From the NCBI GenBank assembly GCA_036406655.1, contig DASXAP010000204.1, positions 1 through 64,000 of the forward strand: a DNA stretch of 64,000 bases, written 5' to 3'. How positions within the stretch are numbered: the stretch's first letter is position 1; every line of letters begins with the position of its first letter. The stretch comes from VAZQ01 sp036406655. GTDB lineage: Bacteria > Pseudomonadota > Alphaproteobacteria > Rhizobiales > Xanthobacteraceae. The notes beneath the pieces are model-generated. The model searched no databases, was not told the origin of the DNA, and saw only the letters and a program-made list of their open reading frames with translations. Made by a program: the position numbers and the translations under genes. Below are positions 35,431 to 44,299 of this stretch, piece after piece.

Positions 35431-36780
35431 ATGTGCCTAGAGACGGGGCGGTCGGCGAGTGCCGGTTGTCGGGATGACGAGTCCATCCCCGACATCCGTC
35501 GCGAGCAGGAGCTCGACGTGGTCATCATCGGCGCGGGCCTCGGTGGCTCCGCCGCCGCGGTAGCGCTCGGCCGCGCCGGTTACCGCGTCGGATTGATCGA
35601 TCGATACGCCCACTATCCGCCCGAGTTCCGGGTAGAGAAGCTGGCCGGTGACCAGCTGGACTGGCTGCATCGCCTGGGGCTGATGGACAGCATCGCCGCG
35701 GCGTCGACCCGCTTCGAGGAGATACTCAACATCCGTCGCGGGAAGGTGATCGACGTTACCAGGAATTCGCACTACGGCATCTTGTACCAGGACCTCGTCA
35801 ACGCCGTCCGCGACCAGCTGGACGCCCCAGCCAGGTTGGTCCTGGGCAAGGCAATCCGCGTGCAGACCTCGCCCGATCGTCAGCGCGTGGAATTGTCGGA
35901 CGGCAGCGAGGTGATTGCGCGGTTGGTCATAGCGGCGACCGGAATGGCGCCCGGCATCTCCCACAGTGTCGGTGTGACGCGCAAAGTGCTTTCCCCGAAG
36001 CATTCGATCACGTTCGGCTTCGATCTCAGCCTCGGTGCCGGCGCCGCCCTCGAGCTCCCGGCGTGCACCTATTATGGTGAAACGGCTTCCGATCGCATCG
36101 ACTACCTCAACATATTTCCGGTCGGGAGCCGGATGCGCGCCAACCTCTTCACCTTCCGCGACGCGCGGGACCCGTGGCTGCGACAGCTGCGGGAGGCACC
36201 GGAGACGACGCTGACCGGCGCGCTCCCGGGCCTGCGGCCATTCCTGGGAGACTTCCGGGTGCACGGCAGGGTCCAGAGCTGGAGCATGGATCTCTACGCA
36301 TTGGAGGGCTATCTCCGCCCCGGTCTCGTGTTCGTAGGCGACGCGTTCCAGACTTCGTGTCCGGCCGCGGGAACCGGCGTGAGCCGGCTGCTGGCCGAGG
36401 TTCATCAGCTCTGCATGGTTCACGTCCCGAGCTGGCTTGCGACTCCGGGGATGGAAGTGGCGAAGATTTCCGCGTTCTATGCGGATCCGGTCAAACGGCG
36501 GTCGGACCGGCGGGCAAGCCGGCTGTCGAGCTACCGGCGGTCGCTGACGCTCGACACCAGCTGGGCATGGGAAATGCATCGCGGGCATACCTTCCTTCGA
36601 CGGCGGCTCGTCGGCTGGGTCAGGCGCCTCAAGCATTCGCATTCGAATCATGCAATCGCATTTCCCGGGCGAAGCATGCCGGCAGATGATGCGGGCGCCG
36701 CTTCGCCTGCGAGCACGGCGCCGACAATCGAAGCGCTTCGAGCCGGTCAGGAAGCGAGCGGGGTTTGCGGCGGAATGTGA
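35431..36780 (+). CDS. FAD-dependent oxidoreductase/monooxygenase in the exopolysaccharide locus
   Basis: A 449-residue flavoprotein of the PHBH/geranylgeranyl-reductase fold. The dinucleotide-binding motif is VVIIGAGLGGSAAAVALGRAG (as GAGLGGSAAAVALGRAG, about 34-50), ending in the acidic LIDR. A second FAD-contact motif, FVGDAFQTSCPAAGTGVSRL, is near 302-321. ATGMAPG is the middle motif. Lengths fit the group 'FAD-dependent monooxygenase'. What it modifies is unclear; a sugar or lipid intermediate of the polysaccharide is one guess. The last about 60 residues are Ala/Pro-rich. It follows the WecG-type gene by 51 bases and converges with the GT4 gene, overlapping its end by 34 bases. Confidence 0.8.
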   Translation: MCLETGRSASAGCRDDESIPDIRREQELDVVIIGAGLGGSAAAVALGRAGYRVGLIDRYAHYPPEFRVEKLAGDQLDWLHRLGLMDSIAAASTRFEEILNIRRGKVIDVTRNSHYGILYQDLVNAVRDQLDAPARLVLGKAIRVQTSPDRQRVELSDGSEVIARLVIAATGMAPGISHSVGVTRKVLSPKHSITFGFDLSLGAGAALELPACTYYGETASDRIDYLNIFPVGSRMRANLFTFRDARDPWLRQLREAPETTLTGALPGLRPFLGDFRVHGRVQSWSMDLYALEGYLRPGLVFVGDAFQTSCPAAGTGVSRLLAEVHQLCMVHVPSWLATPGMEVAKISAFYADPVKRRSDRRASRLSSYRRSLTLDTSWAWEMHRGHTFLRRRLVGWVRRLKHSHSNHAIAFPGRSMPADDAGAASPASTAPTIEALRAGQEASGVCGGM

Positions 36781-38093
36781 GCACCCTGGCTGTCCGCGCT
36801 TTCGGTGGAGGCGACCAAATCCCGGATGAGGCGATCATAGCGCTCCACCATCGCCTCCAGCGAGTACCGCTCCGAGAGCCGTTTGCCTGACGAGGTCAGG
36901 GCGTCGCGAAGATCGTGCTCCGCCAGAATGTGGTGAACACCCCGGGCAAAGTCCGCAGCGTCGGATGCCTCCACGAAGAGGGCGCAGGGGCGGCCCTCGA
37001 AGGCCAGGACCTCCCGCAGCACGTCGAGGTTGTTGGCGACAATCGGCAAGCCGGCTTGTGCGGCTTCCACGGCGGCCAGTCCGAACGATTCAGCCGAGGA
37101 CGGAAACACAAACACGTCGAGCGCACGAAGGAAGACTCCTACTCGGTCCGGCGGCAGCTCGCCGAGGAGATGCAGTCGCCCCTCGACCCCGAGCGAGGCT
37201 GCCAATCGCAGAAGCTCTGCGCGCGCCGGCCCCTGCCCGACCAAGGCCAATCGCCATTCCGGCTGCAAGGGCAATAGCGCAACGGCGGCACCGAGGTTCT
37301 TGCCCGGATGGAGCCTGCCGACGCTGCCCAGCAGCGTGCCGTCGGCAGGCAGGTCGAGCTCCCGGCGGGCGGCGTTGCGGTCGAGGCTCGAGAGCTTCGG
37401 CTCGAACCCGTGATCGATCCGAACGACTTTCGCGCGGTACGCAGCGAGGGAGCCCCGGTATTCGTCGGCTATGGTCCGGCAGTTCACCACCATCCGATCG
37501 AACAGGCCGGTGATCCCGAACACATGTTCCAGCAACCACGCCAGCCGCGGCGTCAACTTCAGGCTGGTGGTTCGATTGGCGATGACCGCCCTCACGTTGC
37601 ACAGACGCGCGGCCACCGCCCCTGCGAGATTTCCGTAATGCTGGAAGCATACGACCGCGTCCGGCCGCAACTGCCGCAAGCGGGACAGCAATGTCCGTGC
37701 CATGCGTGCGAGATTGAGCAGTCCGTCAACGGGCTCCCGAGCGCAGAAGTGCGTGTTCGGCTGCTCGTCGTAGGCGGAGGTACGGCGATAGAGGAACAGG
37801 TGATGCACATCGTAGCCGCGCCTCTCCAAGCCCCTGCCGAGGATCCGGGATATTTCCTGCGCGCCCGCTCCTTCTGCCTGGGTCTGCAGCAGCACGACAC
37901 GGAGCTTTCGCCGGGGGACGGATCTGTGCCCCGCCGGACTCGACGACGACGCTGATCCCACGGGCTGCTCGTCCGCTTCTGCAACAACGCGACTCATGGG
38001 ATTGGAGGCGGACACAACCAAAGGCAGCCTGTTGCTGGATCGGGTCTGATCCCCGACCGGCGGTGGAACTACCGGGCCGGCCTCGTGTTCCAT
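36747..38093 (-). CDS. Glycosyltransferase family 4-like
   Basis: A GT-B fold glycosyltransferase of about 448 residues. The start is uncertain: ATGs at 38093 (chosen here), 37997 and 38180 are all in frame, and the first about 60 residues are low complexity. The donor-binding domain shows the GT4 signature GSVGRLHPGKNLGAAVALL, and DVFVFPSSAESFGLAAVEAAQAGLPIVA (as FVFPSSAESFGLAAVEA), with the E-X7-E arrangement. N-terminal motif VVLLQTQAEGAGAQEISRIL is the acceptor-domain loop. It adds a sugar from a nucleotide donor to the lipid-linked unit. It lies on the minus strand between plus-strand genes. Confidence 0.88.
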   Translation of the reverse strand: MEHEAGPVVPPPVGDQTRSSNRLPLVVSASNPMSRVVAEADEQPVGSASSSSPAGHRSVPRRKLRVVLLQTQAEGAGAQEISRILGRGLERRGYDVHHLFLYRRTSAYDEQPNTHFCAREPVDGLLNLARMARTLLSRLRQLRPDAVVCFQHYGNLAGAVAARLCNVRAVIANRTTSLKLTPRLAWLLEHVFGITGLFDRMVVNCRTIADEYRGSLAAYRAKVVRIDHGFEPKLSSLDRNAARRELDLPADGTLLGSVGRLHPGKNLGAAVALLPLQPEWRLALVGQGPARAELLRLAASLGVEGRLHLLGELPPDRVGVFLRALDVFVFPSSAESFGLAAVEAAQAGLPIVANNLDVLREVLAFEGRPCALFVEASDAADFARGVHHILAEHDLRDALTSSGKRLSERYSLEAMVERYDRLIRDLVASTESADSQGAHIPPQTPLAS

Positions 38094-38134
38094 ATCTGCG
38101 GCCGCACGGGCCGCATGCGGCACATGATCAGCGC

Positions 38135-39232
38135 ATGGGCGAAAGCGCATACTCGGCGGAGCGGGTCGCCGAGATAACAAGGTTCCTGGAATGCGCGAGC
38201 GACGCGGGCGCGTCTGCTGCGATCACTCCTTTTCAGGCCGCGGGCTGGCTCGAGCCCTGGTTCCGCATCCTTGCACCGGCCAGCGGCACTGAGCCGATGC
38301 TCATCGTCGTAAGGGACACAGCAACCGGGCAGATCGCGATGCTGCTCCCGCTGGTGCGTCGACGCGTTCATGGTGTCGCTGTGCTCGAGTTCCCGGATCT
38401 GTCGGTCTCGGACTACGCCTTCCCTCTGCTTGGTCCGGCTGCTCCCCGCGACGCAAGGGAGGCGCAAGCGGCCTGGCAGGCTGCCCTGGGCTGCGTGCCG
38501 AAAATCGACGTGGTGAGGCTGCACAGGCTGCCCGCCCTCGTTGATGCCCGGGCCAACCCGATCACGTTGCTGTCGGTCAAGGACGCGGGCACCGCTCGCA
38601 ACATCGTCAAGCTGCCGGGCTCGTGGGAGGCATATCTTGCCTCGCGATCGAGATCGTTTCGCAAGGAGCTTCGAAAGCACAAGCGCCTCCTCGAGGAGAT
38701 GGGCGCAGGCGAGTGCAGGATCGAGATGTTGACGGACGCGGCCGAGGCCCGGCAGGCGCTCTCGACCCTGGACTGGTTCCAAAGCAACCGCATGGAAGCC
38801 CTTGGCACCAGATGCATACTGCACCGGGAGCCCTTCTCGAGCTTCTACCGCGAAGTGGTCCGACAGGGGCTTGGAAGCGGATTTGCGTTGCTGTCAGTCG
38901 TGAAGGCCGGCGGGCAAGCTGTTGCGGTCGGCTTCAGCTTGCTCCACCGATCGACCTGCACAACGGTCCGCCTCGCCCACATCGGCGGTGGATGGAACCG
39001 CTGCGGCCCCGGCATCATCCTGGCGACCGAGATCATCAAATGGCTGATCGAGAACGGCCTCGATACATTTGATTTCGGCGCCGGCGAGCACGACTACAAG
39101 ACACGCCTCGGGTGCGAGCTGCAGCCTCTCTACACCTATGAGAAAGCCTTGAGCGCCAGAGGGTATCTGGCGCTGGCCGCCTGGCGCGGCACTAACCTCG
39201 TCCGGCAGTCGAGGATCGGCAAGTGCTCATGA
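38135..39232 (+). CDS. GNAT/FemAB-type acyltransferase (BcsL/CelD-like)
   Basis: A 365-residue protein starting MGESAYSAERVAEITRFLE at 38135 (a GTG at 38063 is also in frame). The C-terminal GNAT/FemAB region includes SRSFRKELRKHKRLLEEMG, ALLSVVKAGGQAVAVGFSLL, GIILATEIIKWLIENGLDTFDFGAGEHDYKTRLGCE (as FDFGAGEHDYKTRLG), the last being the CelD/BcsL-like signature. These proteins are found in polysaccharide loci and are thought to acylate the polymer or its precursor. Its stop overlaps the next start as ATGA, giving translational coupling to the polymerase gene. Confidence 0.82.
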   Translation: MGESAYSAERVAEITRFLECASDAGASAAITPFQAAGWLEPWFRILAPASGTEPMLIVVRDTATGQIAMLLPLVRRRVHGVAVLEFPDLSVSDYAFPLLGPAAPRDAREAQAAWQAALGCVPKIDVVRLHRLPALVDARANPITLLSVKDAGTARNIVKLPGSWEAYLASRSRSFRKELRKHKRLLEEMGAGECRIEMLTDAAEARQALSTLDWFQSNRMEALGTRCILHREPFSSFYREVVRQGLGSGFALLSVVKAGGQAVAVGFSLLHRSTCTTVRLAHIGGGWNRCGPGIILATEIIKWLIENGLDTFDFGAGEHDYKTRLGCELQPLYTYEKALSARGYLALAAWRGTNLVRQSRIGKCS

Positions 39233-40563
39233 ACCCCTCGCCGCCGGCAGCACCCGGCTCCGGGCGACATTTGGGGCCCGGTCCGGTCATTACCCCCCGC
39301 GCAGCCGTGATGCTGATCATCGGGCTGCAGGCAATCCTTGCCAGCGCCACGTTCAACAGCGAGGTCATCCCTGCCGGCGTTCCCGATGAGATCCAGCAAT
39401 ACCTCGCTCTGCTCGGCTGGCTGCTTCTGATCGCGCTGAGCTACCGGCTGCCGCGCGTGCTGTGGCTCTCGGCAGGACCGGAAACGGTTTCCCTCGTCGC
39501 ATTTTACGCCTTCGCCGCAAGCTCGATCCTGTGGTCGAACCATTCCCCGGCCAGTCTCCTGAAAGGTCTCGTCCTGGCGATCACCACGTTCGGAGCCTAT
39601 CGCGTGGCCGTGACCGTGCCCCTGGAAGCAATCGCGAGGAGCACGCTCGCGGGCTATGCGATCCTGGTGATCCTGTGCCTGTTGCTGGCGATCGTCGTTC
39701 CCGACATCGGCATCGACCAGGGCTGGATGCACAAGGGCCAGTGGAGGGGCGTGTTCGATTCGAAGCAGTCGTTGGCCGTTTCCGCAGGCATATTGCTCCT
39801 CTTTGCGTCGCATTATGCGCTGACGCGGCGGGCCAGGCCTTGGGCTCAACTTGCCTTCTGCGCCGGGCTCGCCGCCATTGCAGCCTCGGGATCCCGTGGC
39901 GGCGCGGCGTTTGCCGCCGCAGGAGTTGCAGCTCTGCTGCTCATTCGGCGGTTCAGAGCCGCAGCGGCTGCGAGCGCGTTCGGGCCACTGGTGTTGACGA
40001 TCCTGGCCCTGCTCATGATCGTCGACTTCGCCCGTTCCGATCGCGACTATCTCACCGTTTTCGACACGGATATCGATCTTACCGAGCGGACGTTCATCTG
40101 GCGCCACGCGCTACAGCACTTTACCTCTCCCCTGATCGGTTCGGGCCTGAACAGCTTCTGGTCCGATCCCCGGCTCAGTGACATCTTTCTTCGCCGACAC
40201 GGGTGGGTCCTCGACAACTTCCACAGCGGCTACATCACCATCCTGATAGAGACAGGGTTCATTGGACTTGCACTCTTCGTCACCGCGCAGCTGTTCCTGG
40301 CAATGAAGCTGCTCAGAATTGCACTTACACGCGCCCTCCCCCTCGACGCGTGCGCGCTCATCGTCGCTTACGCCTGGATGATGTTCATCATCAACTTCAC
40401 GGAGACGCTGTTCCTGCGCTCGACCAATTTCCCCTCGACGTTGCTGCTCGTGCTCATGTTCAAGGCTTGCGTCTTGCTGCCGAGAATGCAGGAAACCGGG
40501 CCTGCTCGAGGCGTCCCGACGACCTGGCCGGCGCGGCCGGGCACGGTCTTCGACAAAGGATAG
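39229..40563 (+). CDS. O-antigen ligase/polymerase family protein (Wzy/ExoQ-like)
   Basis: A 444-residue polytopic membrane protein with roughly ten hydrophobic segments. The large periplasmic loop holds the polymerase signature: ERTFIWRHALQHF, LIGSGLNSFWSDP and DNFHSGYITILIETGFIGLALF (as NFHSGYITILIETGFIGL). ATG 39229 is preferred because it overlaps the preceding stop. It polymerises lipid-linked repeat units on the periplasmic side. The gene is followed 5 bases later by the GH5 gene. Confidence 0.88.
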   Translation: MNPSPPAAPGSGRHLGPGPVITPRAAVMLIIGLQAILASATFNSEVIPAGVPDEIQQYLALLGWLLLIALSYRLPRVLWLSAGPETVSLVAFYAFAASSILWSNHSPASLLKGLVLAITTFGAYRVAVTVPLEAIARSTLAGYAILVILCLLLAIVVPDIGIDQGWMHKGQWRGVFDSKQSLAVSAGILLLFASHYALTRRARPWAQLAFCAGLAAIAASGSRGGAAFAAAGVAALLLIRRFRAAAAASAFGPLVLTILALLMIVDFARSDRDYLTVFDTDIDLTERTFIWRHALQHFTSPLIGSGLNSFWSDPRLSDIFLRRHGWVLDNFHSGYITILIETGFIGLALFVTAQLFLAMKLLRIALTRALPLDACALIVAYAWMMFIINFTETLFLRSTNFPSTLLLVLMFKACVLLPRMQETGPARGVPTTWPARPGTVFDKG

Positions 40564-40568
40564 AATCA

Positions 40569-41645
40569 GTGAGCCGACCCGCATATCGTTCTGGCAAGCG
40601 CCGGCAGGATCCGGCATCCGCCCGCTCGCGCGCCCGCAGGCATCTTGCCGCGGCGGGAACCAGCCTCGCCACGGCACTGGTTCTCCTTCTGTCGGTGGGC
40701 AGGGCGGCGCTCGCCGACGGCTTCGCCGCCGCGGTCCGCCTGGGGCCCGGCGTGAACATCCTCGGCTATGACGGCATCTGGGAGGGCCACGCCGATTCGC
40801 CGTTCAAGGAACGCTATCTCGACTTGATTCGCGAAGCCGGTTTTCGGCACGTCCGGATCAACCTCCACGCCTTCAAGTACATGGATTCCAGCGGCGACCT
40901 GAATCCGCTGGTCGTCGCTCGATTGGATCGCGTCATCGATCGGGTGATCGCGCACGATCTCGTACCGGTGCTGGACGAGCACGATTTCCACTTCTGTCAG
41001 AGCAATCCTGCCGGTTGTGATGCCAGGCTGTCTGCTTTCTGGGGACAGATGTCACGCCACTATTCAGGCAAAGCTCCCTCAATGCTGTTCGAGCTGCTCA
41101 ACGAGCCGGGCGGATCAATGACCGCGGCTTCGTGGAACGACCTCGCGCAGCGGCTGCTCGGGAGGATAAGAGAGGTCGACCCGGCTCGTACCGTGATCGT
41201 TGCGGCGCTCAACACCGAAAGTCCAACCGAGCTCGACAAGCTCGTCCTGCCGGCTTCCGATCGAAACGTGATACTCACATTCCATTACTACAAGCCGTTC
41301 AAGTTCACGCATCAGGGGGCGCCTTGGTCGCAGAAAATGTCGAACGTGCGCAATGTCGTCTGGGGGGATGACGCGGACAAGCAGCAGCTCCGGACCGATT
41401 TCGATCGGATCGAAGAGATCGCCCGCCAACAGGGGCGCCCGGTCTATCTCGGCGAGTTCGGAGTGCTGGAGACCGCCGATATCAACTCGCGCACGTCGTA
41501 TCTCTCCTGGATCACGCAGGAAGCCAACGGTCGTCGTTGGCCGTGGGCATACTGGCAGTTCGACCACGACTTTGCGCTGTTCGACACGAGCAAGGAGCGA
41601 TGGGTATCGCCCGTGCTGAAGGCCCTGAAGATGCATCCCGGGTGA
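40569..41645 (+). CDS. Exported glycoside hydrolase family 5-like protein
   Basis: A 358-residue exported glycosidase with a GTG start at 40569 preceded by AAAGGA. An Arg-rich start and a hydrophobic segment (GTSLATALVLLLSVGRAALADG) form the signal. The (beta/alpha)8 barrel shows GYDGIWEG, FRHVRINLHAFKYMD, the acid/base Glu in LFELLNEPGGSM (NEP, about residue 179), ILTFHYYKPFKFTHQG and the nucleophile Glu in VYLGEFGVLE (about 295). GH5 enzymes cut beta-linked glucans, mannans and similar chains. In a polysaccharide operon it may trim, release or clear mislocalised polymer, like BcsZ in cellulose loci. Confidence 0.88.
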   Translation: MSRPAYRSGKRRQDPASARSRARRHLAAAGTSLATALVLLLSVGRAALADGFAAAVRLGPGVNILGYDGIWEGHADSPFKERYLDLIREAGFRHVRINLHAFKYMDSSGDLNPLVVARLDRVIDRVIAHDLVPVLDEHDFHFCQSNPAGCDARLSAFWGQMSRHYSGKAPSMLFELLNEPGGSMTAASWNDLAQRLLGRIREVDPARTVIVAALNTESPTELDKLVLPASDRNVILTFHYYKPFKFTHQGAPWSQKMSNVRNVVWGDDADKQQLRTDFDRIEEIARQQGRPVYLGEFGVLETADINSRTSYLSWITQEANGRRWPWAYWQFDHDFALFDTSKERWVSPVLKALKMHPG

Positions 41646-41666
41646 GGCGAAGCCTGGCTTCACCAC

Positions 41667-43028
41667 ATGCCCAGGGTCACCATCGCACCTCTGCTCAAGA
41701 ACGTGCTCATCGGCAGTGCGGCTGCATTCCTCTGCAAGCTCTTCGCGTCGGCCCTGGGGTTCGCCATGTTCGCCTTGTCGTCGCGAGCCATGGATCAGTC
41801 GTCGTTCGGTTCGCTGGCCATCTATTTCAATGCCCTCGCGTTCATCTCGGTTGCCGCGCTTGCCGGCCAGGAAACACTGGTCATACGCTCGTGGGACGAA
41901 TATCGGGTCTCCGGCCGCCCCGCACTTGCCCGCGGTGTTCTCGGCTTCAGCGCCGGCGTATCGCTCTCCGGAACGCTGAGCTTCGCGCTCGCGACGGGAG
42001 TGCTGTGGGCAGCATGGGACCGCACGGCACCCGCTGCCCTCATCGCTTCAGGCTGCGCGTTTCTGCTCCTCAACGGGCTGCTGCAGTTCACCAGCCAGCT
42101 CGCCCGCGTCGTGGTCGACTTGGTGCGTTCCGAGCTCGTGCGGGAGCTGTCCTGGCGCCTGCTCGCCGTCGCCGTGATCTGCTTTTACTGGTGGAGGGGG
42201 CTCGAATTCGGCGCCACCCAATTTTTCTCGATCTGCGCGATCGCGCTTTCACTCGCGATCACGGTCCAGGTTTGGCAGATCTGGAGCTGCCTGCCCGCAT
42301 CCGTCCGACATGCCAGGCCGGAACATCAGCGCCTCGCCTGGTCCGTTCGCTCGTTCAAGATGTGGATCGCGGTGCTGCTGGACGTGGCCAGTCAGTATCT
42401 CGAAGTGGTGTTTGTCGGCTTTGTGCTCGGGCCCGGCTCGGCCGCTTTTTATTTCGTGATCACTCGGATCACGAGCATCTTCGCCATGATCAGCGCAGGG
42501 GTCAGCATCTATGCCAGCTCGCGGATCAGCGCCCTTTATTATTCCAGCGCCAGGCCCGAGCTTCAGCAGGTGCTTCGTGCGCTGGCCATAATCAACCTGA
42601 TCGTAAGCGGGTGTGCGCTGTTGATCATCATCGTGGCCGGAAAGGTGTTGCTGTGGTTTTTTGGTCCCGGCTATGTCTCCGCCTACGAGTATCTCATGGT
42701 CATGGGTCTTGGAGCGGCTGCCGGCACCCTGGCGGGCCCGGCGAGGCATGTGCTGCTGCTCACCGGGCACGAAGGCGTCTATGCGGCCATCATGGGCCCC
42801 GCGCTCGTCGTGCGCATGCTGCTGATCACGGTTCTGGGACTCATGTTCGGGCTCGGCGGGACGGTGGTCGGCTGGAGCCTTTCGACGGTGCTCATGACCG
42901 TCGCATTGATCGTGGGTTCCCGCCGTCTGGTCGGCGTGGACCCTTCCCTCGCCTTCGCGATCTGGCAGCCAAACCCGGGCCTGGATCGGCCTCAAGGTGG
43001 AAGCCTGGTCGACGAAGCTCCGCGGTGA
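41667..43028 (+). CDS. Oligosaccharide flippase (Wzx-like)
   Basis: A 453-residue membrane protein with about 12 hydrophobic segments, of the MOP superfamily polysaccharide-biosynthesis type. N-terminal LLKNVLIGSAAAFLCKLFAS and the repeated pattern LYYSSARPELQQVLRALAIIN, WFFGPGYVSAYEYLMVMGL (both typical cytoplasmic/helix features of Wzx) support the call. It flips the undecaprenyl-linked repeat unit across the inner membrane to the polymerase. It ends the plus-strand exopolysaccharide block and converges with a Bug-receptor gene. Confidence 0.88.
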   Translation: MPRVTIAPLLKNVLIGSAAAFLCKLFASALGFAMFALSSRAMDQSSFGSLAIYFNALAFISVAALAGQETLVIRSWDEYRVSGRPALARGVLGFSAGVSLSGTLSFALATGVLWAAWDRTAPAALIASGCAFLLLNGLLQFTSQLARVVVDLVRSELVRELSWRLLAVAVICFYWWRGLEFGATQFFSICAIALSLAITVQVWQIWSCLPASVRHARPEHQRLAWSVRSFKMWIAVLLDVASQYLEVVFVGFVLGPGSAAFYFVITRITSIFAMISAGVSIYASSRISALYYSSARPELQQVLRALAIINLIVSGCALLIIIVAGKVLLWFFGPGYVSAYEYLMVMGLGAAAGTLAGPARHVLLLTGHEGVYAAIMGPALVVRMLLITVLGLMFGLGGTVVGWSLSTVLMTVALIVGSRRLVGVDPSLAFAIWQPNPGLDRPQGGSLVDEAPR

Positions 43029-43038
43029 CCTGCGGTCG

Positions 43039-43058
43039 AGCTCTCTCTCTCTCTCTCA
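43039..43058. repeat. CT dinucleotide run
   Basis: About nine consecutive CT dinucleotides lie between the stop of the flippase gene and the stop of the convergent Bug-receptor gene. Such runs are uncommon in this GC-rich background and can change length by slippage. It is outside both frames except at the very end of the receptor gene. Confidence 0.8.
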
Positions 43059-44048
43059 ATCGAGCCTGATGCCGAGGCGTCTTACCACCGGCTCCCATTT
43101 GGCCCGCTCCGCTTCGACAAAGGCGGCGAACTCCTCCGAGCTCGAAGGCGACGGCACCGCGTCCTGGGTGTCGAACTGCTTCTTCAGCTCCTCGGAGCGC
43201 AGGGTGCCGATCGCCGCCTTGCGCAGCCTGTCTTCCGCCTCGCGGGGCAGCCCAGCCGGCGCGATCAGCCCGTACCAGTTGTCCGACAGCACGGTCGCGA
43301 AGCCCGTCTCGGCCGTCGTCGGCACGTCGGGCAGGGCATTGCTGCGCGTCGTCGAGGTGACTGCGAGCGCCCGGACCGCGCCGGAGCGGATATGCGGCAG
43401 CAGCACGGTGCTGTCGAGCACGACCATCTGGACATGGCCGCCGAGCAGATCATTCACGGCGGGAGCCGCCCCGCGATAGGGCACGTGCACGAGGTCGATA
43501 TCCGCTGCGATCTTGAGCAGCTCGACGGCGAGATGGGTGAAGGTTCCCGTGCCCGACGAGGCGAAGCTGATCTTGCGCGGATTGGCTCTGGCGTAGGCGA
43601 CCAGCTCCGCCAGCGTCCTTGCCGGCACCGAAGGATGCACCACGAGCACCTCGCGAACCCGCGCCATCAACGTCAACAGGGTCAAGTCCTTCCCCCAGTC
43701 GAAGGGAAACCTGGCCGTCATGAACGGTATGGCAGAGAGCACGGACCCGCTGGTCAACCCGATCGTGTAGCCGTCGGGCGGGCTCTTGGCGACCGAGTCG
43801 ACCCCGGTCACGCCGCCCGCTCCGGTGCGATTTTCGAGGACGACCTGTTGCCCGAGCTCGTTGCCGAGCCCATGCGCGAGGACGCGCGAGAAGAAGTCGG
43901 ATGGCCCCCCGGCCGGAAACGGCACGACGAACCTGATGGGCCGTGCAGGATAATCCTGCGCCAGTGCCGACTGGAGATTCGCGGTTGCTCCCCACAGCAG
44001 CGCGGCCGGCACGGCGAGCAGCCCGCAAATGAAGGCCCGGCGTTTCAT
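43056..44048 (-). CDS. Bug/TctC-type tripartite tricarboxylate receptor
   Basis: A 330-residue periplasmic receptor. ATG 44048 (MKRRAFICGLLAVPAALLWG) has GGAGGTG upstream and begins a Sec or Tat-like signal (Arg-Arg near the start). The mature domain reads YPARPIRFVVPFPAGGPSDF, LGQQVVLENRTGAGGVTGVD, PPDGYTIGL and VPYRGAAPAVNDLLGGHVQM. Ligand unknown. No TctA/TctB genes nearby. It diverges from the ABC transporter genes starting at 44300. Confidence 0.88.
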   Translation of the reverse strand: MKRRAFICGLLAVPAALLWGATANLQSALAQDYPARPIRFVVPFPAGGPSDFFSRVLAHGLGNELGQQVVLENRTGAGGVTGVDSVAKSPPDGYTIGLTSGSVLSAIPFMTARFPFDWGKDLTLLTLMARVREVLVVHPSVPARTLAELVAYARANPRKISFASSGTGTFTHLAVELLKIAADIDLVHVPYRGAAPAVNDLLGGHVQMVVLDSTVLLPHIRSGAVRALAVTSTTRSNALPDVPTTAETGFATVLSDNWYGLIAPAGLPREAEDRLRKAAIGTLRSEELKKQFDTQDAVPSPSSSEEFAAFVEAERAKWEPVVRRLGIRLD

Positions 44049-44299
44049 TATCTTCACCTCCACGGCAGATCCGGCCGGGGCATCCATTGCAGCATGCGTT
44101 GCCGCCGTTGCAGCGAGACCGGTCACCTCACCGCTCCAGCTCGGCGGCACATCGGCGCCGGCCAGGCTCGCTCTCCATAACGCAACCGCGCTCGCCCGGC
44201 CAGCCTGCGGACCCGCGCTATTTGACTTGCCGAAACGACCATACTGGCATGAAATGATGCGGTTTACGCTTGCAGGAAAACGGCAACACGGAGCAGACA

